From positions 41,116 through 105,115 of the forward strand of contig SAXG01000105.1 of NCBI GenBank assembly GCA_012932865.1: 64,000 nucleotides of DNA, in the 5' to 3' direction. Each line of letters starts with the position of its first letter. Position 1 is the stretch's first letter. This document shows, piece by piece, positions 1 through 11,123 of this stretch. Made by a program: the position numbers and the translations under genes. Source of the DNA: Amylostereum areolatum. Lineage: Eukaryota; Basidiomycota; Agaricomycetes; Russulales; Stereaceae. The notes under the pieces are model-generated. The model made no database searches. It was not told the origin of the DNA and worked only from the letters and a program-made list of their open reading frames with translations.

Positions 1-825
1 GGAGTAGTCGAGCTTGCGTTTGGCTGGGCGCCCGTCGTCGCTGAAGTCGTCATCGAGGCGACGATGCTTGCCAGAAAGTCGGAAGTCGAGGTCGCTGTCG
101 CGCGAGCGTCCGCGCTGGCGCTGGCGAGAGCGCGCGCGCTGAGGGGACCGGCTGTCGTCCGAGTGGGAGCGCCTTCGGCGAGCGCGCTCACGCGGGGTGC
201 GCGGGCTGTCCCGCTCGTAGCTCCTGCCGCGACGCGCGGTGCTGGCCGGCGAACGCGAGCGTCGGCGGCGGGTCTCTCCGACGTCGTTCCCGCCGAGTCC
301 CCGCACACGGCGGAAACCGTCCTCCTCGTTCGTGAGTCGCCGCTCGAGGGCCTCCTCAAGGAGCGAGACGAAGTGGTTGTAGGCTTGGGCCCGCGCCCCG
401 CGTGCGGCGTCTTCGTCTTCTTCGGACAGGTCTGCGCGCGTACCGCTGGCGAGGAGGCCGTCGATGTTGGTGGCTGCATCCGCGAGGCGCAAGTGTCCAC
501 CTTCGAGCTGCTCGACGACTCGCATGCAGTCGTCGGCGATGCCGGCGACGAAGAGCTGGGACAGGTCGGGCTGGATGCGTCGGGAGAGTGGCCGCCCACC
601 TTGCGGCGCGTCGGGACCCGGCCCCCCTGCGTGCGGTCCTTCCTCTTGCGGTACAACATGTTCAGTCTGGGCCATATGGGAGTTGCGCGAGGGTTGAGAG
701 CGAAAGCGGCGTGGGCGACGCGGCGAGGCAGACTCTGGCGAGAGGAGGGCGTCAGCGGAACGGTTCGAAGCGACGAAATGGGGACGGACCTGGCGAGACG
801 AGGTGCTGGCAAGAGTTGGGGGCAT
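1..825 (-). CDS. Arg/Ser-rich protein, 5' part only
   Basis: The frame is open from the left window edge to an ATG at 823-825, about 275 codons. An in-frame TAG lies upstream at 901-903, which supports this start. The N-terminal third is low-complexity. A helical, acidic middle (about 540-300) contains the phrases SQLFVAGIADDCMRVVEQLE and ARAQAYNHFVSLLEEALERR. The part nearest the window edge is an RS domain with many RSRSP, RRRSHSD and RSRQRQRGRSRD runs, then a basic KRKLDYS segment. RS domains are known in nuclear RNA-binding and splicing proteins, but no RRM or other fold is visible here, so I do not assign a function. The rest of the protein lies outside the window. It could also be a transposon-encoded gag-like ORF. 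Confidence 0.6.
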   Translation of the reverse strand, partial: MPPTLASTSSRQVRPHFVASNRSADALLSPESASPRRPRRFRSQPSRNSHMAQTEHVVPQEEGPHAGGPGPDAPQGGRPLSRRIQPDLSQLFVAGIADDCMRVVEQLEGGHLRLADAATNIDGLLASGTRADLSEEDEDAARGARAQAYNHFVSLLEEALERRLTNEEDGFRRVRGLGGNDVGETRRRRSRSPASTARRGRSYERDSPRTPRERARRRRSHSDDSRSPQRARSRQRQRGRSRDSDLDFRLSGKHRRLDDDFSDDGRPAKRKLDYS

Positions 826-1260
826 CAGCGGTGCCCCCCGAGCGACTCTTGTACTCTCTCGAGCGGGTACTTCCAAACCTAGCCCATCTGTAGCATCCCG
901 CTACGGGCTAGGCGGGCTCCCGGTGCCAGGTCGTGCGCAGCCGCGGGCGCATCCCAACAAGTAGGTGGCGGCTCCGACGGGCGTCGGGAGCAGTCGCCCA
1001 CGCGAGGACGGCACCGTGCGAAAGCGACGCCTGATTCGACTCCGAGAAACTCCTTTCAAGCCGATGAATGAGCATGTCTCTCGAAGCAGGAATGATGAGC
1101 TGAACTTCAAGTAGCTCATACCCATGCGCAGAACGTATCCATTTTTCAAGAGACGGCGCTTGGACATTGCCTTCTATGTCCACAGTCCTCCCAGGGATGC
1201 ACAAATGACGTTACGCAGCACAAGTACCAGTCGCTCATCGATAACACCTTGTCCCCAACG

Positions 1261-1272
1261 CCCCCCCCCCCC
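1261..1272. repeat. poly-C run upstream of the MYND gene
   Basis: Twelve consecutive C, continued by a pyrimidine-rich stretch, 39 nt before the ATG of the MYND gene. Such pyrimidine tracts are common in filamentous-fungal core promoters. It is also a run prone to length error. Confidence 0.5.
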
Positions 1273-1310
1273 TCCCACACACACCCACCAACAAAGAGGA
1301 GTCCATTACT

Positions 1311-3902
1311 ATGTCGTTCACTTCTGGTGAGTCAGTCTTCCTTTCGCTTTCCTCGTGTCTCACATATAGTTCTCCAGTTTGTCAAGTGTGCGGCGTGGCG
1401 ACACGCAGGAGCTGCGGCCGATGCAAGGTTGTTTATTACTGCAGTCCCGAGCATCAGAAGGCGGTGTGCACGTCTATCCCTCCTTGTCTTCCTCTGTTGA
1501 CACTTGGCTACAGGATTGGCGCGCCCACCGTCCCAACTGCAAAGTCTCACCATCCCTACCTGTCTCTGCCGCCGCCGACACTGCGGTTCCAACCCCTGGA
1601 ATGTGTCTCACTCTTGACGAGGACGGTGTCCAATGCTCCAACTCACCAAAATGCGACGGACGCTGTTGGACGCATCAGCGCCAATATCAGAAACTGACGA
1701 AAACATACGAAGATGCCTCGAGGCGCGTCGATGCAATACCCGATACAGACATTCCCACCAAGGCGCAGATTGCGGCTCTCGTTGAACATGCGGAGATAGT
1801 CCAAAAGCAAACACGGGTGAGGGAGCTCTTGGGGGCGATCAGGACGGAGACAGTCGGGCGAGAAATCCATCGGAAGAGGTTTTTCTTGAAAAGTTAGCGA
1901 TTCGTCAATATGACACCGGAAGCAAGCTGATGTTTGATGGTGAAACTAGTGGATGGCGAGCACAATATGCGTCTGGAATTGCTCGAAAGGCGGATGGATG
2001 GGGCAGCAGAGGCCTTAGCCGCTTTGCTTGGTAGGGCGATCGAGACGCGGAGGGCGTACCGAGCAGATGTCGGTTCCGAACGTCAAGCAAAAGAACTGGG
2101 AGCCAACGGGGACAAACCTGGTGATATATTGAAGACCATACTCTCAAAACTTCCGAAGGGGAAGACAATGAAGCCAAAGAAATCCCCGAAGACGAATGCG
2201 CCAGAAGAAAAGGGGGGGGAGGAGGCAGACTTGATTGAGATACAGATATTCGCGTGCGTCGTTTTCCTGAATAATAACCTATGAAGTACGGGCACATTGA
2301 CAACTCTTAACAGGTCTAAAAAGAAGAGCCTAGGCAAGCTATGCAAAATCTTCCTACAGACTCGCGAAGAATATCTTGAAGAGCGTCTCAATGACGACAA
2401 CCGCGACGACCTTGATTTTATTCGTTCCATTAGTATCGTCCGCGATGCGTTGCTACAGTATGGTCGACGCACTGTCTTAAAAGATCCCATTCTGTTTGAG
2501 AAGGCCCAAAACAAAGTATCTTGGGAGGACCTCTTCCTCGACATTGAGTTCCAGACAGAGGACTTCCAGAGGCTCTGTGCAGGATTTGGGAGGGCCACGG
2601 ACATCGGTCTTCTTTGGTTGAAGGATTCCGTCATCGAGGCGATCGCAATGTGGCCTGAACCCGGAAACCAAGGTACTTCTGCTACCGCTGGTGAATACGG
2701 TACGTACTTACGGTCGCTCCCTATGTTTGGTCCTGACGACGAGTATAGGGCATCGACATAAAATACTGGGCGAATGGGTGCATAGCTCCTATAACAAACA
2801 ACTGACATGTTCCCCGGAAACTTGGTGGGTGGGTAACCATCTTGTTTTACCCATTCCAACGGCAGGCACTTACACATGGCGTACGGTATGGCAGTATATA
2901 TTCGGTCTGCTTGAGTCCACGATCGAGCGCAATACCGAGAACCGTTTTATGCGACTCTGTAACAGCTTCGAAGATATGCACATACTCTTCTCCATTGCTG
3001 GATTTGGGCTCATGCCAGTACCCACCAATTTCGAAAAGTACGGCGTCGCGAAGGAGCGCAATGTTCTCGCCCAGTGTGGTGTCGTGGTTGCCGAATTTGT
3101 TCCAACTGCAGCGGGACTGGGGACCGTGGGGGTGCCCGCGGGCATGATAGGACCATTCCCAAGCACGAATCCTGCCTCGCGAAGGGGGTGCATTACCTGG
3201 GCAGAGATGGAGAGCAGAGCATACATTTTCGGAGCTGTGCACAACGAACACGACGTGTTCACGGACTCGTTTATACGGGAGCTCAAAGCCAGGTCGGACC
3301 TGTTCATTGTCATCACCCGCTCGGAGACCGATCCTGGTCGTGTCACCGAGGAGCATGGAGCAAAACGCCTGGAACCATTCGCCCAAATGCGTACGCGTAC
3401 GTTCGAGGCGCCGTATGCCTCCTTGGACAACAGGCCGCGGGGACGCGGTGCTTGGGACGTGGTGCGCTCAGCTCGAGACGTGTTGTATGGCGGTGACCTC
3501 TTCAAAGCAAACGACTTCAACGCACCATCTCGTTCGGAGGCAGTTCGTGGGTACATCACCGAGTTGGAAGGACCGAATAGTTCAGGCTGGCTGTTCCACT
3601 TCAAAAACTTTGAAGTTAAGTACTTCGTCATCTTAGATGCGAAGGCGAACACGGACGGAAAGGAAATGATGCGGGAGGTTGAATGGGCGGCGCTTCGGGC
3701 AGCGGGTCTCGTCCAAGGGAAGAGGACCCTGTCGAAGCGGATCAAAGCTATGGATTCACTCATGAAAAAGCGCACGGGCGAGCTCTTCGCGTGGCTGCCT
3801 CCGAGCGTGGCGACAACGGAGTATCGTCCTGTCGAAGAGCGGATGAGAGAGGCTGGGATGGGATGGTTGTTTGACAGGCTTCCTCAGGCCAATAATTGGT
3901 GA
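1311..3902 (+). CDS. MYND-type zinc finger protein, six exons
   Basis: Exons 1311-1326, 1378-1463, 1514-1892, 1950-2253, 2314-2699 and 2749-3902 join with consistent phases into 774 codons. All five introns are GT-AG and 49-60 nt long. The first intron interrupts the zinc finger, so the finger is only visible after splicing. It starts with CQVCG, continues with SCGRCKVVYYCSPEHQ, and ends across intron 2 with DWRAHRPNC, which gives the full C-x2-C / C-x2-C / YC / HQ / H-x3-C MYND pattern at residues about 7-45. MYND domains are protein-protein interaction zinc fingers. The remaining 700 residues include a lysine-rich linker (about 2150-2220) and a globular C-terminal region with no domain I recognise. 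Stand-alone MYND proteins with long unique tails are frequent in Agaricomycetes. The role is unknown. Confidence 0.85.
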
Positions 3903-3992
3903 ACAATTACTTACATAGTAATAGACGGAAGTAGTACTCCAGTTTATGTTATGATACCACCGAAAATCAATTCCAAGACCGTACACGATACT

Positions 3993-5243
3993 CTACTTAT
4001 ACAGCGCAATCCTGGCCATGTTCGGGTACGCGCCCTCACGGTGCTCGGCCGTCTTGAGGATGTCGTTCTCCCACGACCCATCGTAGTTGTTCTCCCGCAT
4101 CCACGACTCGAGTGTATGCCCCTCCGGATGCACCTTCCTCACCCATTCCATGTCCCTCGTGACCACATCCTCCTTCCAGGCCGCCCACCACCCCGTGAAG
4201 TTCTTCCTCCACGTCGTCGACCCGTCGCCCTTGGCCTTCTCACCGGACGCGATCGGAATGTCCGCGTCGACGAGATTCGTGAACCACTCATCGGTCGTCT
4301 GCGGCTCGAAGACGGCGGGCTTGCCTGTGACCTTGGTGAATGTGCGCACAAGGTACTCCCCGTCGACCATGTCGCTCGCGACCTCGAGGTTCTGTCCGGA
4401 CGTCTCGGCGGGGTGGTCGAATATGTAGCGCGCGAAGAAACCAATGTCGGCGAGGGAGATCATCAGGACGTGGCCCTTGTCAATCGGGAGGACGAAGACG
4501 TGCGTGCCGTCGGCGCGTTTGTACATGGGTCCGAACATGTACTGTGCGATGCAAAAGAAGTGAGTGCCTCGTACGATCCACAGACGCGCTCCACCCACCA
4601 TCTTGAGCATGTCCAAGTACGCCCCGGTGGTGAGCACCGTCCAAGTCATGTCTTCGTTCGACGGCTGCGCCGCCATCCACTCGCCCACGATCGCCTTGGC
4701 GTCCATGTGTTCGCTCTTGATCTGTGGGTTGTACCCGCTTTTCTGGAAAGCCAAAAGCGCGCCGCGGTCAGTCTCTTCCCATCGTCCCAAAGACGGGTAA
4801 GAAAGAACTCGCCTTGAAGATATGGTCAAGTCCGCTCCAGACGTAGTGCTTGAGCGTGCCGATCTGCTTTGCGGTCTCGAAGATGCGAATACCCGTCCAA
4901 ATCTCGGTCGCCTCGCTCACGTTGAACCCATCCGTGTTCACGAACGCGCCGTACACTCCATGCAATGCTTTCTCGACGGCGGCGATGTCGGTGAACGAGC
5001 CTGACATAGGTGAACGTCAGCGGGCCGAAACAGTTGCACACGAAGACCCTTACCGGTGACGAGCTCGACACCTTGGCCGGCGAGCTCCTGGGCGGACTTG
5101 CTGGTTGGGTCGCGCGTGAGCCCGCGTACGGCGTAGGGCGAAGGAGACCCGTCCTTGGCGGGGGCAAGCAGTTTGTCGATGACTGCACGGCCTTGGGCAC
5201 CGGTGGCGCCAATGACGAGAATGAGTTTCTTGGAAGTAGACAT
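3993..5243 (-). CDS. NmrA-like NAD(P)-binding protein
   Basis: Three exons on the minus strand: 5243-5054, 5000-4813 and 4742-3993. The N-terminus carries the Rossmann dinucleotide motif VIGATGAQG within about 20 residues of the ATG, then an Asp/Arg-containing loop typical of atypical short-chain dehydrogenases. The middle has the family-like GVYGAFVNTD and KHYVWSGLDH segments, and the C-terminal part (AYLDMLKMVGG onward) fits the substrate-lobe of NmrA/HSCARG proteins. Members act as redox sensors or isoflavone-reductase-like oxidoreductases in the cytosol. The catalytic Tyr-x3-Lys of classical SDRs is not evident, which favours the NmrA type. Intron 1 (5001-5053) is GT-AG. Intron 2 (4743-4812) appears to use a GC donor. 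It ends about 90 bp from the 3' end of the convergent MYND gene. Confidence 0.85.
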
Positions 5244-6047
5244 AGTGAAGTTGATGTCGATGCAGAAAGCTTGTGTGGAGGGGGACAGTGCAGGAGGGAT
5301 GTTCCCTTTACACCCATCGACGTCGGTCTATTTATCCCCTCGACCGCCCCTCTAACATCGCAAAATAATACCTAAGTTGCTTGAAGTGAAGTGAGCCCTG
5401 CGGCCTGCAAAGCTGCAACACGTCGCAGAGTCGCCTCGGGCACGCCCTCGGGCATCCCTGCGGTCGATAGTCGGCTCCGCTTTACTCACCTGTAAATTGT
5501 ATTCGGCGGCGTTCAACGTTGTGATGTCCATATTAGAATGCCCGGTCAGAAGGCCGTCCACGTTGACTGCGAATGAATGAAGTTGAACGATGCTTCCGAT
5601 AAGCCTGAGGAGGAAGATATCATGGCACGGTAAGTAACACCGTTGCAGCCTGCAGCGGTAGGCTGGCAAGTCGGAGTCCCTGGCTTGTTGTTCCCAGTTT
5701 TTCCTAGTTTTCTCCCGCGAGAAGTCCGCAACATCTAGGCGATTGACCGATGTATGTAGAACGTTGGGTCGGACTCCGTCGCTGGCACGCAGTCTTGGCG
5801 CAAGCCGAAATGATCACCGCAATTCGCCGGTCTTCCATGCATCATGTCACACAAGCAAAAGCAAGGTTGGTAAGAGCAGTCATCGGGCTTCGCCTCGTCA
5901 CCGATGCTCCCAACGCAGTGAGTGCCAAGAGGGGGACCAGTCAGCCATATCTGAGTTGATGATAAGTAAACTGGAACAATGTCAGTCCACTGTCCACGCC
6001 ACAAACAATCCCACAGAATCGCACGGCCAACCGCGGGGATGCGACGT
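5244..6047. other. intergenic, no gene seen
   Basis: About 0.8 kb between the NmrA-like start and the hAT-like element. Open frames here are short and have no recognisable motif. It should contain the NmrA promoter, but I see no convincing TATA box. Confidence 0.4.
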
Positions 6048-6939
6048 CAGGGCTTGACTCGGATGAGCTCATCCGCGGATGGCACGGATATCCATCCGTG
6101 GGAACGCATCCATATCCGTACGGATGACATCCGTGCGGATGTCGCGGATGGGTGACGTCATATGCCTTGAGCCCTTCGCAGTCGCAACTTGACGGTTATA
6201 CCCAACATTTATGAGTGTCCAGGTGGCTGCAGGCACCCCGTTGGGCACCGTTGCTTAAGGAAAGAAGTGTACCCCGTTGAATACACATTTTGTGTCTCAG
6301 TTCTGCCTCGGTCGGCGTGCCCTTTGAATCATTATGTAATCCATGCCGCCAACCCTTCTTCGCAATGTTCGCATTGTTCGTCCCGGGCCTCCCGCTCCCT
6401 TACGCCTGTTCTTCCCCACAATGTTACCATGTGCTTGCTTCTGTTGACACTGAGCTCTCGAAAGGTGCTTGCAGCAACTGCACAGCAATGGGCCACTGGC
6501 TGCTAGTGTTCTGGTACTGGCATGAAGCAACCCTGCTCTTACTGCCACCACAATTACACATAAAATAAACCACATTGTTTCCAGAGATTTTAACTTCGTA
6601 AAATACAGCAATTACATACTCAACTCAGTGGTCCATATCAGCCACAATAACAGCAACTTAAGTACAAGTGAACAGTAATCCCTGCTCACTGTGGCAACTT
6701 AAACATGAATAAGGTCAGCATTTGCAAGTCAGAAGGAAGGGATACACTGTGTAAATGCATATCTATGTGTAGCAAGTAGGAAAGACAATGTACAAGCACT
6801 TGGAGTTGGTGAGCACATCAAGGAGGCTGGAAGCACGTGAAGGGCGTCATCCGCGGATGGCCATCCGTACGGATGAAAATCCGCGGATATTTTCCCACGG
6901 ATGAACGGATTCAACCGGATGGATCCGAGTCAAGCCCTG
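6048..6939. mobile_element. non-autonomous hAT-like element, 892 bp
   Basis: Both ends begin with the same 17 nt in inverted orientation, CAGGGCTTGACTCGGAT (left 6048, right ending 6939). Start CAGGG is typical of hAT termini. Both subterminal 100 bp are packed with GGATG/CATCC and CCGCGGAT motifs in both orientations (6058-6160 and 6848-6930), as expected for transposase-binding repeats. No long ORF lies inside, so it cannot move by itself. Candidate target duplication is ggatgcgt: right flank ggatgcgt, left flank ggatgcgacgt, i.e. imperfect by two inserted bases. The family assignment rests on termini alone. Confidence 0.75.
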
Positions 6940-7060
6940 GGATGCGTAGATAAGCCCCAAACACAATTAGAAGTACACAATAACACGACTTGGTCAAAAC
7001 AAGCGAGCGCACGAAAGCATAACATACTGACGGGACCGAGTGCAAAGCATAACACGCCGC

Positions 7061-8938
7061 TTAGACGTCCATCTCGAAATCCTTCTCCTTCTCCTCAACC
7101 TCCTCCGTCTCGAGCGCAGCAGGAGGATACCGAATGTTAAGCCATCGGTTGACCTGAGCGAGGACCGCGAGAGCCATGACGAACGCGCTATTCATTCCCG
7201 CCAGCGTGAGTCAAACGTGCGTTCGAATAGACTAGAAATTGAACATACCAAGTGGTGGCAAAGCCCTGGACATAACGCGGCCCCGTGCGACTGGGCCAGA
7301 GGAAGGTGCCGTAGATCGACGCGCTGTTGCCTAGAGCATTGACGAAAGCAATCGCGATCGCGCGTTTTTCCGCCGGATGTGTGATCAGGCCCGAGACCCA
7401 CTGCATATAAGTAAGCAAGCAGCAAGGAACGAAAGAAGAGGAAAGAACTCGCCAGTAAAGTCAACGGACACGCCGCATACACCCCCGCGACTGCAAAGCA
7501 CAGAAACGCGTACTTGACCTTGTCATTCTCGACCGCGACAATGACTATGAAACTGACGCCAGCCAGGAGACTCGCGGCCGTGATCCAATGCCCGCGCTCG
7601 CGCTGGATATCGCTCGCGAAGCAGAAGCCGAGGATGGCGAGGAACGCGACGGCGTAGATTGGGATGGTCATGTATTGTTTGATGTAGCCCTCATACCCGA
7701 GTTGACCGACGAGCGTCGGGATGAAGTACTGGATCGTCTGGGCGCCCGTGGCGAGCATGTACATCACGATAAGCAGCCATGTGCGCCAATCCGTGAAAGC
7801 CATCTTCGCGGCTTCGCCGTGCGAGGGGTTCTGCAAGGGCAAATAGATAAGCACAGAGACGGGAAAGTGAAAGGAAGAGGGACGGGCCGCGATGCTCGAA
7901 TCCTGCGTTCCACCAATTCCATCGAGTGCCAGACGTTGAGTAGCGATAAACTGCACGCCAAAGCACATTTAGACAACTCCGTATCGATAAAGAACCAGAA
8001 ACAACGCACGCGCTCCTCAGGTGTCAACCACTTCGTCGTCGCCGGCCAATCCGGCAAGATCAGCCACGCGAAGCATCCAACGAAGCTCGCCGCGACGCCC
8101 TCGATGAGCAAAAGCCACCTCCAGCCTTCCAGCCCCCGAGCGAACCGCAAATTATCCGTGATAACCCCCGCGAGCAAACCAGAGAACGCGCCCGAAACGG
8201 CGGTCGCGGTGTAGAAGAGAGCGTAGCGCTTGGCGAGCTCGTGGCGCTTGTACCAGGAGGAGAAGTAGAAGGCGACGCCGGGCGCGAAACCGGCTTCGAC
8301 GAACCCGAGGCAGAAGCGGATGCCGGCGAGTTGCTGATAGTTGGATACGGCGGCCATGCAAGCGGCCACACCGCCCCATATGACGCACAAGCCCGACAGG
8401 CTACAATAGTATTATGGGTGAAAAGAAGCGGAGAGAGAAAGGGTGTCGGTAGGGCATACAATATGGACGGGCGAACGCGAGTGAGAAACATGTTGGCTGG
8501 GACTTCAAAAATGACGTAGGAGATCTGGAGGGATCGAGCGCGTCGGTAATCGTGAGGGAAGGCCGACGACAGGAGTACACACAAAGAAGACGAGGAGGAC
8601 GACAGAGTATTGGGTGTCTGTGAGTGCGAGGTCCTCCGCCATACCGCCCGACTTGGCATTCCCTGCTCGGCATCTCCTGTCAGTGAATCATAGGACAGAG
8701 TCAAGACTGAGGACAAACCGATGTTGGCTCTGTCGAGGTAGGACATGGTGTACAGCAGCCATATCGTCGGAACCTATCGGCCACGCAGATGAGACAACAG
8801 GAGCCAGCTGGGAACTAAAAAAAGACGACGTACGATGCGCAGGTCGATTTTGCGCAAGAGGCGCCTCTCAGCGTCCGACCCAGGCGAGTACACAAACTCC
8901 TCCTTCCACTCCTGCTCCTGCTTCTCCGCGAGGGTCAT
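7061..8938 (-). CDS. MFS transporter, anion:cation symporter type
   Basis: Multi-exon minus-strand gene with ATG at 8936-8938 and TAA at 7061-7063. Hydrophobic segments spread over the whole length fit 12 transmembrane helices. Diagnostic pieces are the MSYLDRANIG signature after helix 1, the EVPANMFLTRVRPS loop between helices 2 and 3, and the GFVEAGFAPGVAFYFSSWYK segment in helices 4-5, all characteristic of the ACS family (allantoate, nicotinate, tartrate and sugar-acid carriers). The cytoplasmic C-tail is acidic (ETEEVEEKEKDFEMDV). It sits in the plasma membrane as a proton symporter for an organic anion. The gene is divergent from the class II aldolase with 511 bp between starts, which suggests shared regulation and import of the aldolase pathway substrate. 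The substrate itself cannot be read from sequence. Confidence 0.85.
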
Positions 8939-9449
8939 GGTGCAAATAGCGATTGCCACTTGAGGTAGGTTACGAAGAACGCGTCTGGGCGAACCAAGGG
9001 ACCGAATCGCGACGCGGTCTGAAACCTCTTGCTTTGTCGTACTGGTTCAGAGGTTGCGGGGGTCCGCGGGGACCCGCAACACCCTGACTGGGCGAAGAAC
9101 ACGACGCCAAAGACGCGGCATAAGGGCGGTTACGTACAGTTACGTCCCGTCGTTCGCCAGCTCGCGCGCTCGAACGGCGATCGAAAGAGGGAAAGTGGAA
9201 GGGGCGACATCAACAATCAATTTGAGTATTTAATCTCTCCGAGCATCACGTGCCCCGGGACAATCCCCGCTCCCGGTCCGCTCCTCCGCGCGGTGACGGT
9301 ACATAATGCCCGGTCGATCATCGATCGTCTGCGACTTGGACAGGGCCGGTGTGTCGTCGGCTCCCTTCAATTTCCCCACAAAAGCCAGTCAAATCCCCAC
9401 ATCGTCGTTCACGCCGCTCAGACTTTTGCTTTTCGTGATCTTTTCATCC
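8939..9449. promoter_or_regulatory. bidirectional promoter, MFS / aldolase
   Basis: 511 bp separates the divergent starts of the transporter and the aldolase. It contains a GC-rich near-palindrome at 9053-9080 (arms gttgcggg and cccgcaac), a plausible site for a dimeric transcription factor or a strong hairpin. No TATA box is obvious near either start. Confidence 0.45.
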
Positions 9450-10680
9450 ATGTCGTTCGAGTCTCTCAAAGGCAACCTCACCCTCGAGATCCTCTTGAAG
9501 GCCGAGCGCGAAGGCTACGGCATCCTCGCCCAAACCTGGTACGTGCTCGCCTGCATCAATCCTTCTCCTCCACATCGAATCCTCATTCCCCAATGGTTTC
9601 CACTCAGCTACGACGCCAACCAGGTCATCGCCCTCGTGCGCGCCGCCGAACGCAGTCGCAGCCCCGCCATCCTCCAGCTCTTCCCCGTCACCCTCGCCTA
9701 CGGCGGCGGACCGTTCCTCAAGTTCTGCCTCGATACGTTGGTCATATAATCACTCTCGAAAGATCGTCCGTTTCACGTATCGTACAGCGCGCACCAGGCC
9801 TCCGTCCCCGTTGCCGTTCATCTCGACCATGCGACCGACCCGGAGCACATCGAGCTCGCGCTCAGCCTAGCAGAGAAGGGCATCGCGTTCGATAGCATCA
9901 TGGTCGACGCCAGCCATGCTGAAGTGCGCCGCCTGTCCGGTCCCTGCGTCCTAGTCTCATCGTCTCCTCGTTCCTGAATGCAGACTGACGAAGAGAACAT
10001 CGCGCTAGCGCGCCCGCAAGTTGAGCGTGCAGCCAAATCTGGCGTTCTAGTCGAGGTTGAGCTGGGTCGACTCGAAGGTGGCGAGGCCGGCCTGCGCGTG
10101 ATCTCGGACGGGAAGCTCACCAACCCGGAAAAGGCGGAGAACTTCATGAAAGAGTGCGGCTTCGTTTCTCCTTTCCCTGTTGCATTCGGCGGGGGACCTT
10201 AACGCACGTACTCTGCAGGACCGGCGCGCTCATTCTCAGCCCGAGTATCGGTAATCTGCATGGGGTCTACCTCAAACCCCCAAACTTCCGACAAGACATG
10301 TACGCCGTTTCCCCCTTGTTGTTTCCTCCCCACACATGACCCTTTTTCCATGAAGCTTGAAGGACCTGAAATCACGTTTTGCCGGCCGTGTTCCTCTATG
10401 TCTCCATGGAACAGACCAGGTTTCCGACGAGCTCTTCAGAGAGTGCATCGCGAACGGTATCTCCAAGGTACTTCCGTCCCCGTCCGTCTTTTATATCTGC
10501 CTTAGACTCACTCTGCGACAGATCAACGTCAACACCTTGGCACGCGAACCATATGCCGCCGCACTTGCGTCCGGCCTGCAGAGCAAGCCGTTCCCGGAGG
10601 CGATCGAAGATGCGACAGAAGCCTTCGCGCGCGTGTGCGACGAATGTTTTGTGCTGTTCGGCTCGGCGGGCAAAGCCTGA
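9450..10680 (+). CDS. class II ketose-bisphosphate aldolase-like protein
   Basis: At least six exons from ATG 9450 to TGA 10680. Family landmarks in order: AERSRSPAILQ (strand after the first helices), VAVHLDHATDPEHIELAL with catalytic Asp and zinc-ligand His, FDSIMVDASHAE, VLVEVELGRLEGGE (phosphate/metal loop), LILSPSIGNLHG (second zinc His), PLCLHGTDQVSDE (third zinc His) and INVNTL near the C-terminus. These zinc-dependent enzymes cleave ketose-(bis)phosphates to dihydroxyacetone phosphate plus an aldehyde. The fungal version is close to the KbaY/GatY-like group rather than glycolytic Fba, judged by length (about 280 residues) and motifs. One oddity: the usual LHGGSG phosphate loop reads LHGTDQ. 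It is divergent from the MFS gene and close to SDR and DenD-like genes. Confidence 0.8.
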
Positions 10681-11123
10681 GAGAAGAGAGATCACACCGT
10701 ATCATGTGTGCTTATGAATCTGTGTAGGATATTGGATGCAAGTTTCGATGACGAACGAGTTCAGTGCTCAGCCTGAAGACCTCGGATCCTCCGCAAGAGA
10801 ATCGCGTCCCCCTGCGCCACGCCGCCGTACTACCTTGAGCGGCGCTACGTCAATGACCTGGACGATTCACGATTGGACACCTTGTACAATTCCAAAGTTG
10901 TCAGTACATAGGATGAGACTATGACTCATGCTGGTCCCCGTGCAGAAGTTCCCGACATCGTCTCCTCGCTCGCCCAGGCGTTGGCAGTGTAACACTGACA
11001 CCTATACACATTGAAAATGAAAATGAAAATGTATGTTACATTGAGATAGTGCACGAACGACGCTTCGCTTTGAAGTTCTGAAGAGGTGAAGGAATTTAAT
11101 GTTGACTAGACGCCTTAGAACGA
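10681..11123. other. intergenic 3' region with short repeat
   Basis: Convergent space between the aldolase and the SDR. It holds a small tandem repeat of tgaaaa (three copies, about 11012-11030). No gene is seen. Confidence 0.4.

Noticed and set aside
3951..4817. 288-codon plus-strand frame opposite the NmrA-like gene
   Set aside because: No motif; the minus strand gives a clear family match over the same bases.
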